From Methanotrichaceae archaeon (GTDB lineage Archaea; Halobacteriota; Methanosarcinia; Methanotrichales; Methanotrichaceae): a stretch of 34,615 bases of DNA. Below are positions 19,387 through 27,481 of the stretch, piece after piece. The notes beneath the pieces were generated by a model. It searched no databases and was not told where the DNA came from. It worked only from the letters and a program-made list of their open reading frames with translations. The stretch spans positions 1 to 34,615 of the forward strand of contig JAFGNK010000033.1 of the NCBI GenBank assembly GCA_016927055.1, written 5' to 3'. The position numbers and the translations under genes are program-made. How positions within the stretch are numbered: the stretch's first letter is position 1; each line of letters begins with the position of its first letter.

Positions 19387-19803
19387 GTGAGTAACAATTT
19401 AAATATTCTCGTAGCTGATGACGACCTGGTCAGCCGGGAGATTGCTACGCGAATGCTCAAGAAGATGGGCATCAGAGCAGATGTGGCAGCCAACGGTTTG
19501 GAGGCAATTCACGCCATGGCGAAGCAGACCTATGACCTGGTGCTCATGGATATTCAGATGCCGATAATGGATGGGATCGAGGCATCTAAGATTATCACAA
19601 AGCACTGGCCTCTGGGACCGAAGATCATTGTTATCACAGATTGTGTTCCGAATCTGTATCGGGAGCTCTGTTTAAATGCCGGAGCCTGCGAGTTCATTAC
19701 CAAACCGGTTAGAATGAAGGAGCTGGCAATGGCTATCTTGCGCTATTCTTCGCCAAATACCGAGCAAGCACCCGAGTCGGTTTTTGCCGGGCGCGCTGAA
19801 TAG
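19387..19803 (+). CDS. Stand-alone response regulator (receiver domain only)
   Basis: The 138-residue protein is a single CheY-like receiver. The acidic pair is D11-D12 in VADDDL, the phosphoacceptor is D55 in LVLMDIQMPIMDG, the switch Thr is in VIT (about 84) and K106 is in FITKPVRMKEL. There is no output domain. It starts at GTG with GGAG about eight bases upstream; an ATG four bases earlier is followed at once by a stop. It closely resembles the receiver at the C-terminus of the hybrid kinase at 767-4153 (ADVAANGL, MPxMDG, KPVRxxEL), suggesting a phosphorelay or a shared kinase. Confidence 0.92.
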   Translation: MSNNLNILVADDDLVSREIATRMLKKMGIRADVAANGLEAIHAMAKQTYDLVLMDIQMPIMDGIEASKIITKHWPLGPKIIVITDCVPNLYRELCLNAGACEFITKPVRMKELAMAILRYSSPNTEQAPESVFAGRAE

Positions 19804-19988
19804 CATTTTTTCTCCTGAGGACAATTTTCATCTGCACCGAAAACCATAATCGGAAAAAAGCTGCCGCAGCAGAGCCTGGGCTTTGTGCCTATGGCCTCTG
19901 CTTTAACTTGTAGGGTTGCGAAAGATGAAATGCCAAATGCCTGTTTGCTGTCGCCCAGTGGTCTTTTATGCTACTATTACCACTACTA

Positions 19989-20264
19989 CTATTTTATAGC
20001 CTCGGCATACTGCTTGGTAAACTCCTTGCACTGGCCGATGATGCGCTCTGTAGCCTCTCTCAGAACAACTATGGGATCTACATCTTTAGTTGTGAGGCGG
20101 AAGACGGGGTTGTCCATGATGGGAAATTTGGTATCATAGGTGGCCATCAACACTCTTTCATCCGCCAGAAGTTCGGTTCTTAGCAGGTTCAAGATGGTAT
20201 GCCCTTCCCCCACAAACTCGATGATGGCCTGATTCTCAGTTTTTTTGACGATCTTCAAATTCAT
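19989..20264 (-). CDS. rpoL: DNA-directed RNA polymerase subunit L
   Basis: RpoL (the Rpb11/AC19 homologue) dimerises with subunit D to start polymerase assembly. From the ATG at 20264 (MNLKIVKKTENQAIIEFVGEGHTILNLLRTEL) it is 91 residues, the family size. The track start at 20321 adds non-family residues. The motif GEGHTILNLLR is diagnostic, and the helical C-terminus ends the protein. The start overlaps the csl4 stop as TGATG, and GGTGG is just upstream, so translation is coupled to csl4. Confidence 0.95.
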   Translation of the reverse strand: MNLKIVKKTENQAIIEFVGEGHTILNLLRTELLADERVLMATYDTKFPIMDNPVFRLTTKDVDPIVVLREATERIIGQCKEFTKQYAEAIK

Positions 20265-20824
20265 CAAACCACCCCCAGTCCGTAGGCTGAACTCATCTTG
20301 CGCGTCTCGGTATTGGCACAATTGGGGCAGACCAATTTGTTCTCTTTCTTGACCAGGCCCGTAAGACAGCGGTTGCAGTAAGCTTTGATAACGCCTAGGT
20401 CCTCGTCGCCCGTAGAAAGCCTCATCTGCCTTTCATCGATGATCTTGGCCTTGAGAATATCGCGAAGCGAGAAGAGTTGGCGCAGGTCTTTGACATAGGA
20501 GTTTCTCACATTGGATATGTGAATGGTTGCCTCCTCATCTGAGATGGGTCTGTCCTCATGCCCCTTCTTGAATGCCAGCGAGACTATGACCAGGCTGTCC
20601 TTGAGATCAATTACCTCTCCCACCACGATATCACCCTGACAAAGCTTTACCGGGGCATTAGTCTTGGGTATGACACTCGCGGATCTGGCCCTCGAATCGA
20701 TCTTGACCAGGCCCGCAGTAGATGCAAAAATCTTTCCTCCCCTGGCGTAGGTGCAGTCTCCGGGAACAAACTCCTCAGTTGATCCCACCACATCTCCAGG
20801 AAGTACAAAGCTGCCGTCCATCAT
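20264..20824 (-). CDS. csl4: Exosome RNA-binding protein Csl4
   Basis: Csl4 caps the archaeal exosome and recruits RNA and DnaG. The 186-residue product has the N-terminal domain (LPGDVVGSTEEFVPGDCTYARGGKIFA), an S1-like beta-barrel (about 62-140, CQGDIVVGEVIDLKDSLVIV), and a C-terminal zinc ribbon with C150, C153, C166 and C169 (CNRC and CPNC). Two adjacent ATGs are possible starts; the second is better spaced from GAGG. Upstream, the 11-base unit TATAGAGGAAT is tandemly duplicated. It forms an operon with rpoL. Confidence 0.95.
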   Translation of the reverse strand: MMDGSFVLPGDVVGSTEEFVPGDCTYARGGKIFASTAGLVKIDSRARSASVIPKTNAPVKLCQGDIVVGEVIDLKDSLVIVSLAFKKGHEDRPISDEEATIHISNVRNSYVKDLRQLFSLRDILKAKIIDERQMRLSTGDEDLGVIKAYCNRCLTGLVKKENKLVCPNCANTETRKMSSAYGLGVV

Positions 20825-20847
20825 AATTCCTCTATAATTCCTCTATA
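20822..20847 (-). repeat. Duplicated 11-base unit in the csl4 leader
   Basis: On the minus strand TATAGAGGAAT occurs twice in direct succession, ending at the csl4 ATG. Each copy contains a GAGG ribosome-binding core, so two potential SD sites are present. Confidence 0.5.
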
Positions 20848-20985
20848 AGTGCATTAAATCCAGTATCATCTCTAGCATCTAGAATTACTAGTATCTAAAG
20901 CCTGGCATCTCAGCTGCAAACATCTCACAATGATCTTTGCGCTGCATTCCGGGTGTAGAATGCAAGTTTGGTATCTTTGTGGCAT

Positions 20986-21576
20986 CTATTGGCATGTTAT
21001 TCTATATAGCTCAACCTCAATGACCTTGACATCTTGGCTATGAAACTCAAAGCATCTCTTCAAGGGAAAAGGCATGTGATAGATCTCCTGCACAGAGCAG
21101 GGCGACACAAAGCTTCTGATGAAACCCTCGCTTCCCTGATTATGCAGAGAGTATATCGTCTTGGCGATTTTAAGGGCTTTGGATAGAAAGGCGCGGTCTC
21201 CAATGCTCGCCTTCTGGGCTCCAAAGGGCGGATTCATGACCACGGTATCGATGCCTCTGAGAGCCAGAGAGTGTACATCCGCGCGGATGAAGTCCACATC
21301 CACGTTTAGCTTTTCTGCATTTCTTCTGGCTACAGCCAAGGCTTCGCCATCGATCTCAACACCAATGGCCTTTGCACCCAGCAGGGCTGCGCCTATGGCC
21401 AGCATGCCCGTCCCGCAACCCAGGTCACAAACGGTGCCCAGTTCTCCGCGCATTGCCGCCAGGAAAAGCATCTGGGCAGCGACAGAGGCGGGCGTAGCAT
21501 ATTGCTCTCTTTGGAAAGAGGGCCGGCTAAAACCCTCCAGCCGCTCCAGCATCATCTCAAGCTGCTTTCTCTTCAT
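20986..21576 (-). CDS. METTL5-like N6-adenine RNA methyltransferase
   Basis: The product is 196 residues from ATG 21576 (MKRKQLEMMLERLEGFSRPSF); the track start is a TTG nine bases earlier. The family N-terminus EQYATPASVAAQMLF, SAM site CDLGCGTGMLAIGA (about 50-63) and catalytic NPPFG (about 115-119) match METTL5-type methyltransferases, which in eukaryotes modify an adenine of small-subunit rRNA. An rRNA target is an inference here. It is transcribed with csl4 and rpoL on the minus strand, separated from csl4 by about 160 bases, and starts 27 bases after the TPR gene stop. Confidence 0.88.
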   Translation of the reverse strand: MKRKQLEMMLERLEGFSRPSFQREQYATPASVAAQMLFLAAMRGELGTVCDLGCGTGMLAIGAALLGAKAIGVEIDGEALAVARRNAEKLNVDVDFIRADVHSLALRGIDTVVMNPPFGAQKASIGDRAFLSKALKIAKTIYSLHNQGSEGFIRSFVSPCSVQEIYHMPFPLKRCFEFHSQDVKVIEVELYRITCQ

Positions 21577-21603
21577 CCTTGCCAAGCAGACATGCTTTGC
21601 GGC

Positions 21604-24057
21604 CTATATCAAGTATAGTATTGCCTCGATTGCCAGGAGCATCACCAAGAGCGCCGTTAGACCCTTGAGGAGGAATATGGCTTTCGAGTGGTTGAAGGCG
21701 CTTTCTTGGGCCCTTTTCTCAATTTCGGGATACTGGGGCGCTTCGCTGGATTCAGGGCCAGCATACTCGGTCCCGGCCTTTTGAAGCTGTTCTTCATGAT
21801 CCGGATCATAACCCTTATCATAACCCTTATCATACCCCTGATCGCCGAGAACATCTATCGGCTCTTCATTCCGTTCTCCATTTCCCTCCACGTTCGCACC
21901 TGGAAATGCCCTTTCATGTGACTCTTGCCTCTTGGTCTCTTGTTTTAGGGGCATTTCCTTCTTTGCGTTGGTATGTAAGAATAGCTGGCCAGAACTCTTG
22001 CAGGCCACGTCGGCTTTGATTGGGACCAGCCATCCATCATCATGATTTGCGGTCTCTAAGACAAAGATCTCGGACGCTTCACGGCTGCCATCTGCTAAGA
22101 TCATGTCTCTTGCCAGCCCTTTCTCTTTTGAGATCTCCCGGACCGGTAGATCTGTCTTTGTTATGGGTCCGGGGGGTTCAGGATTTGGCTCAACCTGAAC
22201 ATCATTTATCTTGATCTGAACTGAAGATTTTCCTTTTTCGGTTGTAGGCAAGAGATCCAGAGCCTCATCCCATGTCAATATGTTGTTGTTATCATCGATT
22301 TTAGATAGCGAATCGCTTGCCAATGCTCTGGCAATAAGAAGCAGGGCAGCTCTCTGCTCTGCAAAGGCGATCTGATAGCCGCTGCCTGTGGTGGTCTGCT
22401 CCTCCTGGCATTGCCTGCTAACATTTGCTGACGTAACTTCCAGGACTTCTGCTGCCTTGGCAATCATAATTTCGGCTATCTTTATCGGATCTTCTTCTGC
22501 TGAATCGAAATGCTTTTTTGCATGGCGCAAAGCTGCGGCTGCTGTTCTCAGCTTCTCGGTCGGATCTCTTCTTGATTTCTGCATCTCTATGCTGGCATTG
22601 ATATTTTTCAGTGCCTGGCAAAGAAAGCCGTCCTCCTCTTGTGTCCACCCTTGACCTCCTCCCATGAGATATTCCGTGGCATTGGTTAGTGCACGGGTCT
22701 GCTTCAAGGGCTCGTTTGCCAAAAGCTCAATGCTGTAGGCCTCCTTCATGCTGGCAATGATTCTTTGCAGCCCCAGGATTCCAGCTTTTTTATCATCATC
22801 GGCGTTTGCAGCTGCATTGTCCAGGGAGGCCTGGGCCTTTTCCGCCAGTGCCAGCGCCTCCTCGTCCGGCACCTGCCCGCAGAGCCTGGCGAGATAGGAC
22901 CGGCTCTTTGCAATTGCTGCTGCCACTTTGATCTCGGCCAGGTCGTTCGGGTGGGTGGATGCCAGCTCTAGATAACGATCTGCTGCCTGGGCGAATAGCT
23001 GGGAGGCCTCCTGCCTCTGCTGCTGATTGGATACTCGGCCCGTCTTTTCTTTTTCTCCCACTTCGGCGTTATTTTCGGCCTCTTCGCTGCTCTCTGCCTC
23101 TTGCAAGCAGCTTTTTGCCAGGCAGTTGTAAGTCTTCGCCAGGCAATAGAGAGCATTCTGATAATTGGGCTTTAGTTGGCAGGAAATGAGTAAAACGGCC
23201 CTCTCCAGTGGTTCGCGAGCAGCAGTTGCCTGTCCCATCTGCAGAAATGTGCATCCCAGGTTGGATAGGACGATTCCCTGGCTAGAGCTTTCACCCTGCT
23301 CTTCGAATAAAGAGAGGCTGGAATGCAAATAGCCTAGTGCTTTATCCCAGTCCTTTCTCTGGCCAGCAATTTTTCCCAGACGGTCCAGCACCCAGGCAGC
23401 GCTCCTTTTATCGCCCAGTCTCTGAAAGTCGGTCAGGCTTCTCTCCAAGTATCGGGCAGCAAGCTCCATCTCTCCCATATCGGCATAGGTCCGGCCCAAG
23501 CTTCCCGTCATCTGAGCGATGCCGAGATCGTCGCTCCCTTCCTCAAAGGTCTTCAGGCTGCGGTAATAGTACTCGATTGCTTTGTCCCAGTTCCTGCTAC
23601 GCCGGTAAGCAGAGCCTAAATTTCCCAATACATGGGCAAGGCCGATATGATCTCCCTCCCTGGCAAAGCAGTCGGCAGCCTTCTGGTAGTAGAAGGCAGC
23701 TTTGGCCAGGTCTCCCTTGCAGGCATTGGCCTGCCCCAGGTTATTTTGCAACACCGGTCGTAGAATGGGATCGCGGCAGAGAGACAGAGCCCTGTTGTAT
23801 GTATTTATGGACAGGTTGTGCAGGCCTGCCCTGCGGCAGATATCTCCCAGCCGCTTGATCTCATAAACATCCTGGAGCTTAAGAGAAAGTTCGTGGCAGA
23901 TATCCTCGTCGATCCTGCCTTTCCTGGAGCTTTCCAGCAATTGGCTTATTAGTTCATGGCAGCTTCCTTCGATGGCCTTGTTATCGATTTTTTGTAGGCC
24001 ATCACCTCCTTTTAAAAAAGATGCATAAATTTCCTGGAGAACGACTAATTGGTCCAT
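21604..24057 (-). CDS. TPR-repeat protein with C-terminal membrane anchor
   Basis: An 817-residue protein. Residues about 70-300 contain around six tetratricopeptide repeats with 40-residue spacing, for example LGNLGSAYRRSRNWDKAIEYY and LGRTYADMGEMELAARYL. A long helical middle is followed by a low-complexity acidic region with the imperfect repeat GYDKGYDKGYDPD. One hydrophobic helix ends the protein (FLLKGLTALLVMLLAIEAILYLI), so it is probably tail-anchored with the TPRs in the cytoplasm. The ATG at 24057 has no SD but lies about 27 bases from a TATA box, suggesting a leaderless message. It diverges from aRF1. The partner is unknown; no catalytic domain is recognised. Confidence 0.85.
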   Translation of the reverse strand: MDQLVVLQEIYASFLKGGDGLQKIDNKAIEGSCHELISQLLESSRKGRIDEDICHELSLKLQDVYEIKRLGDICRRAGLHNLSINTYNRALSLCRDPILRPVLQNNLGQANACKGDLAKAAFYYQKAADCFAREGDHIGLAHVLGNLGSAYRRSRNWDKAIEYYYRSLKTFEEGSDDLGIAQMTGSLGRTYADMGEMELAARYLERSLTDFQRLGDKRSAAWVLDRLGKIAGQRKDWDKALGYLHSSLSLFEEQGESSSQGIVLSNLGCTFLQMGQATAAREPLERAVLLISCQLKPNYQNALYCLAKTYNCLAKSCLQEAESSEEAENNAEVGEKEKTGRVSNQQQRQEASQLFAQAADRYLELASTHPNDLAEIKVAAAIAKSRSYLARLCGQVPDEEALALAEKAQASLDNAAANADDDKKAGILGLQRIIASMKEAYSIELLANEPLKQTRALTNATEYLMGGGQGWTQEEDGFLCQALKNINASIEMQKSRRDPTEKLRTAAAALRHAKKHFDSAEEDPIKIAEIMIAKAAEVLEVTSANVSRQCQEEQTTTGSGYQIAFAEQRAALLLIARALASDSLSKIDDNNNILTWDEALDLLPTTEKGKSSVQIKINDVQVEPNPEPPGPITKTDLPVREISKEKGLARDMILADGSREASEIFVLETANHDDGWLVPIKADVACKSSGQLFLHTNAKKEMPLKQETKRQESHERAFPGANVEGNGERNEEPIDVLGDQGYDKGYDKGYDPDHEEQLQKAGTEYAGPESSEAPQYPEIEKRAQESAFNHSKAIFLLKGLTALLVMLLAIEAILYLI
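21804..21838 (-). repeat. 12-base tandem repeat inside the TPR gene
   Basis: The plus strand reads ATAACCCTTATC repeated nearly three times (ATAACCCTTATC, ATAACCCTTATC, ATACCCC). It encodes the repeated GYDK peptides and could vary in copy number by slippage. Confidence 0.6.
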
Positions 24058-24078
24058 AGAGTATAAGATAACTTATAT

Positions 24079-24090
24079 CTTTATATAGTT
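24079..24090 (-). promoter_or_regulatory. TATA box for the TPR gene
   Basis: The minus strand reads ACTATATAAAG. It is centred about 27 bases before the ATG, implying a leaderless transcript. Confidence 0.55.
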
Positions 24091-24162
24091 TTTGAAACAT
24101 CTAAGAAACATCTAATTTTGTAATTTCTGGCGTCAGTTTTGTGATTAGCATCATGAAGAAGC

Positions 24163-24172
24163 CTTTTATATC
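24163..24172 (+). promoter_or_regulatory. TATA box for prf1
   Basis: CTTTTATATC implies a start near 24195. This is just upstream of the ATG at 24203 and rules out the TTG at 24173 used in the ORF track. Confidence 0.5.
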
Positions 24173-24202
24173 TTGGTCGTAAGTGCTTTTGGGAGATTCC
24201 CG

Positions 24203-25444
24203 ATGGAGTTTACTGCACAGGAAAAATATGAATTTAAGCGTCTTCTCGATGGCCTGAGGGGAAAGACTGGTCGGGGGACTGAGCTGATTTCTCTCTATAT
24301 TCCACCCGATAAGCAGATCTCTGATGTTATGAGTCAACTGCGTGAGGAGTACGGACAGGCAGCCAACATAAAATCTCGTGTCACCAGACTTTCCGTGCAG
24401 GGTTCCCTTGAGTCGGCCATGTCCCGGCTCAAGCTCATCCCCAAACCTCCTGCCAACGGCGTGGTCATATTCATCGGCAGCGTGGATGCCGGTGCTAATA
24501 AAACCGATATGTTCAGCGTAGCTCTAGAGCCGCCCGACCCCCTCATCACTTACAGATACCATTGTGATTCTTCATTTCTCCTGAGCCCGCTAGAGGAGAT
24601 GCTGGCCGACAAGAAAACCTTCGGGCTTGTCGTGCTGGACAGGCGCGAGGCGGCCATTGGTGTTCTGAGGGGCAAATACATAGAACCCTTAAAGCACCTC
24701 ACCTCGACTGTGCCCGGCAAGCAGAGGAAAGGCGGCCAGTCCAGCCACAGGTTCCAGCAGCTCCGTCTTATCGCTATCCATGACTTCTACAAGAGGGTAG
24801 GTGAATCTGCCAATGATGCATTCCTCCCTATCGATCCCAAGGATCTGCAGGGCATCCTGGTAGGCGGTCCCTCGCCCACCAAGGAGGAGTTCGTGGAAGG
24901 AGGCTTCTTGCATCACGAGCTGCAGCGAAAGGTACTGCATGCGATAGACGTCTCTTACACAGACGAATCCGGGCTTTACGAGCTGGTTGATGCGGCTCAG
25001 GATCAACTCCTGGATTTGGAGGTGACGCAGGATAAACTGCTCATGCGCCGTTTCATGAAGGAGCTGGTGTCTGATAAAGGCTTGGCGGCTTACGGCGAGA
25101 AGGAGGTCCGCCATAACCTGGAACTTGGGGCGGTGGAGGTGCTTCTTCTATCCGAGGATCTGAGAAAGACGCGAGTTAAGATTGAATGCACCAACAGAAG
25201 CTGCGACTTTTCTGAGAGCCAGACCCGAACCAGTGCCTCAGAGGCACTTGGCAACTGTGTGAAGTGCGGCAGTGCACTTACCGTTGCAGAGGAAGAGGAC
25301 ATTGTCTCCGATCTATCCAAGCTGGCAGATCAAAGTGGAGCGGAGGTCAAGATCATCTCCACGGAGTTTGAGGAGGGCGCGCAGCTTTTCAAGGCTTTTG
25401 GCGGGATTGCTGCTGTCCTCAGATATAAGACCAGCCATATTTAG
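24203..25444 (+). CDS. prf1: Peptide chain release factor aRF1
   Basis: aRF1 recognises all stop codons and triggers peptide release. From the ATG at 24203 (MEFTAQEKYEFKRLL) it has 413 residues, the usual size. Domain 1 contains NIKS (about 55-58) and YHCDSSF (the YxCxxxF stop-codon motif). The catalytic GGQ is in GKQRKGGQSSHRF (about 177-179). The C-terminal domain has a zinc-type knuckle, CTNRSC and CVKCG. GGGAG about eight bases upstream supports this start. It is followed six bases later by an RNA-binding protein gene and is likely the head of an operon. Confidence 0.97.
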   Translation: MEFTAQEKYEFKRLLDGLRGKTGRGTELISLYIPPDKQISDVMSQLREEYGQAANIKSRVTRLSVQGSLESAMSRLKLIPKPPANGVVIFIGSVDAGANKTDMFSVALEPPDPLITYRYHCDSSFLLSPLEEMLADKKTFGLVVLDRREAAIGVLRGKYIEPLKHLTSTVPGKQRKGGQSSHRFQQLRLIAIHDFYKRVGESANDAFLPIDPKDLQGILVGGPSPTKEEFVEGGFLHHELQRKVLHAIDVSYTDESGLYELVDAAQDQLLDLEVTQDKLLMRRFMKELVSDKGLAAYGEKEVRHNLELGAVEVLLLSEDLRKTRVKIECTNRSCDFSESQTRTSASEALGNCVKCGSALTVAEEEDIVSDLSKLADQSGAEVKIISTEFEEGAQLFKAFGGIAAVLRYKTSHI

Positions 25445-25449
25445 GGGCG

Positions 25450-25908
25450 ATGAGAACGATCGAGGTAACTATTTGCTCATCGGTTCGGCCTACAGAGCGC
25501 GTGGAGAAGGTCGTATCCGCTATTGAGAACATATTTCCCGGCCTGATCATGGACATTCGCGCCGATAGGATTGAGGCCTACAATGGCCCGGATAGCCTGA
25601 AGGCGCTGCATGAGCTTTTAAGAAATCAGCAGATTTTGGACACAGCCCGATCCGTAATGCTGCGCGGACTGGTGGGCAATACAATCCAGTTCCAGCTTAA
25701 CAAGCAAGCCGCTTTTATGGGATTTGTGAGCTTTCCTATCGAAGAGGAGCCTTTGGGCTCGCTGCATGTGCAGATCATCGGAGGCGAGCGCGTCATTAAT
25801 TGGCTGGCGCCTGAGACCGAGAACGGCGTGCCGGTCCGGGAGATCGATCTGAGTGAGCTGGATGTGGATGAGCTGGGCGAGGATGGGCTGGGGGGAGCGG
25901 ATGTTTAG
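25450..25908 (+). CDS. Archaeal RNA-binding protein (COG1325/PF01877 type)
   Basis: The 152-residue protein matches a small archaeal RNA-binding family often linked to exosome or translation genes. It reads MRTIEVTICSSVRPTERVEKV, then the IEAYNGPDSLKALHELLRNQ segment, IQFQLNKQAAFMGFVSF and GGERVINWLAPETENG near the C-terminus, all typical of the family from memory. The C-terminal tail is acidic. It starts six bases after aRF1 and overlaps the next start by eight bases (ATGTTTAG), so translation is coupled. The exact RNA target is unknown. Confidence 0.82.
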   Translation: MRTIEVTICSSVRPTERVEKVVSAIENIFPGLIMDIRADRIEAYNGPDSLKALHELLRNQQILDTARSVMLRGLVGNTIQFQLNKQAAFMGFVSFPIEEEPLGSLHVQIIGGERVINWLAPETENGVPVREIDLSELDVDELGEDGLGGADV

Positions 25909-26671
25909 CTTCTCCTCCAGCAAGCTGGTGGACAGGCCCTTTGACTGGGCCTATCAGCTGAAAGATCTGGGCTACAGCGGCTGGGAAATCGTAAACGAGG
26001 GAAAGCAGAAGCTGACGCGAGAGAATCTGGCTGAGGCAAGACAGATCGTCGAGACTACTGACCTCATAATTACCATTCACTTGCCCTATTCCGACCTGAA
26101 TTTGGCCTCTGTCAACCAGCCCATTTGGGAGGAGACGGTGCGGCAGATGAAAAGCTGCCTGGACCTTGCCAGCGACTTTGCCCGCCTGGCGGTGCTGCAT
26201 CCCGGCCACTTCTCACCCCTGGGAATGCATATGCCCGATGCCGCCTGGTCGCAGAGCATCCTGGGCATACAGCAGGTCTGCGATCATGCAGCGCAGCTGG
26301 ACATGAGAATTGCTGTGGAGAACATGGTTAACATGCCTGCCATTTTAGGACGCCGGCCGGAGGAGGTTTTGGGAATAATAGAGACGGTGGACCGGGAGAA
26401 TGTGGGCTTTGTCTTTGATGTGGGCCATGCCAACACCAACGGAAATGTGGAGAGCTTCCTGCCGTTTAAGGACAAGATCATTCACACTCATGTGCACGAC
26501 AATCACGGGGAGAGAGACGAGCACCTGCCGGTGGGAAATGGTACCGTCCCCTGGAAAAAGGTTGCAGCAGCCTTTAAGGATTACCGTGGCCGCATAGTCA
26601 CAGAGTCCCGCTCTTTAGAGGAGGGGCAAAGGTCTGTAAATCGCCTGAAGACGATGATGAACCTGCTGTGA
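25901..26671 (+). CDS. TIM-barrel sugar isomerase/AP-endonuclease-like protein
   Basis: From the ATG at 25901 (MFSFSSSKLVDRPFDWAYQLKDLGYSGWEI) this gives 256 residues, the normal size for AP_endonuc_2/xylose isomerase-like barrels (PF01261). GGGGGAG is just upstream; the track start at 25853 is an artefact of frame overlap. Metal-site motifs can be seen: HPGHFSP, IAVENMV, FVFDVGHANTN, HTHVHDNHGERDEHLPVGNG and a terminal TESRS. These match the family's His/Glu/Asp ligands for divalent metal. The substrate cannot be named. Coupled to the RNA-binding gene, but a functional link is not proven. Confidence 0.85.
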   Translation: MFSFSSSKLVDRPFDWAYQLKDLGYSGWEIVNEGKQKLTRENLAEARQIVETTDLIITIHLPYSDLNLASVNQPIWEETVRQMKSCLDLASDFARLAVLHPGHFSPLGMHMPDAAWSQSILGIQQVCDHAAQLDMRIAVENMVNMPAILGRRPEEVLGIIETVDRENVGFVFDVGHANTNGNVESFLPFKDKIIHTHVHDNHGERDEHLPVGNGTVPWKKVAAAFKDYRGRIVTESRSLEEGQRSVNRLKTMMNLL

Positions 26672-26684
26672 GGGCCTGCCCCAG

Positions 26685-26731
26685 GCTTTAAGCCCTTGGC
26701 CCCTGCCCCCGGGCTCAAGCCCCGGGCTGAC
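26685..26731. repeat. Two adjacent palindromic repeats
   Basis: CCAGGCTTTAAGCCCTTGG and CCCGGGCTCAAGCCCCGGG are similar imperfect palindromes separated by a few C-rich bases. They sit just after the TIM-barrel stop and may terminate transcription or be REP-like elements. Confidence 0.5.
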
Positions 26732-26792
26732 AACAATTTCATCCCATACCACCAATACCGCTAATAACAATATCACTACTATTGCTACTATC

Positions 26793-27425
26793 ATGTCGAT
26801 CTTCGAGAACCTGTCTGAAAGCATGCTGGCCGGCTTTGACCGCAAAGACCGTGCTCGTGAGGAGGCTTTTCGTCTCTCCCGCGAGGTTATTCGCCTCTGC
26901 TCTTCCTCCATCCGGTCTGTGCACAGAAATGACCTGGCCTCAGCAAAGAGTTACATGGAAGAGGCGGCCCATGGCCTGGAGAGGATTCAGGTGGCCCTGA
27001 AGGATCACCAGGATGTGCGCTACGCCGGATTTGTGGATGGAGCGGAGCAGGAGTATGCAGAAGCGCGAAATGTCTATTCCATCACCACCCGGCATGAGAT
27101 CTTGACTGCTGACGAGGTGGGAGTAGAGCCCGTTAACTATCTGGGGGGCCTGGGAGACGTGACCGGCGAGCTGCGCCGTCATATTCTGGACCTCATTCGT
27201 GCCGGACGGGCGGCAGAGGGCGAGTACTTCCTGGGCGTCATCGAGGAGATCTACTACCTGCTCATGCTCTTTGACTATCCGGATGCCATCAGCCGTGGCC
27301 TGCGCCGCAAGAGCGACCTGGCCAGGAGCATGCTGGAGAGGACGCGCGGAGACCTGACCAATGCTCTGGAGCTGGCCAAGATGCAGGAGTCGCTCTGCAG
27401 CCTCCGTGAGCTGCCCAAAAAATAG
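26793..27425 (+). CDS. Translin-family protein
   Basis: The 210-residue, all-helical protein matches the translin family (PF01997), oligomeric single-stranded nucleic acid binders related to the C3PO RNase subunits. The N-terminal REEAFRLSREVIRLCSSSIRSVH and the C-terminal motif LLMLFDYPDAISRGLRRKSDLARSMLERTRGDLT are typical. Catalytic acid residues of the TRAX-like branch cannot be assigned confidently, though EYFLGVIEEIYYLL is suggestive. The ATG has no strong SD and follows a triplet-like stretch (ACTACTATTGCTACTATC). It lies between the palindromic repeats and sepS and could be separately transcribed. Confidence 0.85.
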   Translation: MSIFENLSESMLAGFDRKDRAREEAFRLSREVIRLCSSSIRSVHRNDLASAKSYMEEAAHGLERIQVALKDHQDVRYAGFVDGAEQEYAEARNVYSITTRHEILTADEVGVEPVNYLGGLGDVTGELRRHILDLIRAGRAAEGEYFLGVIEEIYYLLMLFDYPDAISRGLRRKSDLARSMLERTRGDLTNALELAKMQESLCSLRELPKK

Positions 27426-27481
27426 ATTAGCAATACAGGTTAGTAATCTTAAGAATTGTTAAATTCCTGGAGCTAAAAAGC

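Noticed and set aside
21804-21838. Possible CRISPR array
   Set aside because: The 12-base units are tandem without spacers and encode GYDK repeats inside a gene; no Cas gene is present.
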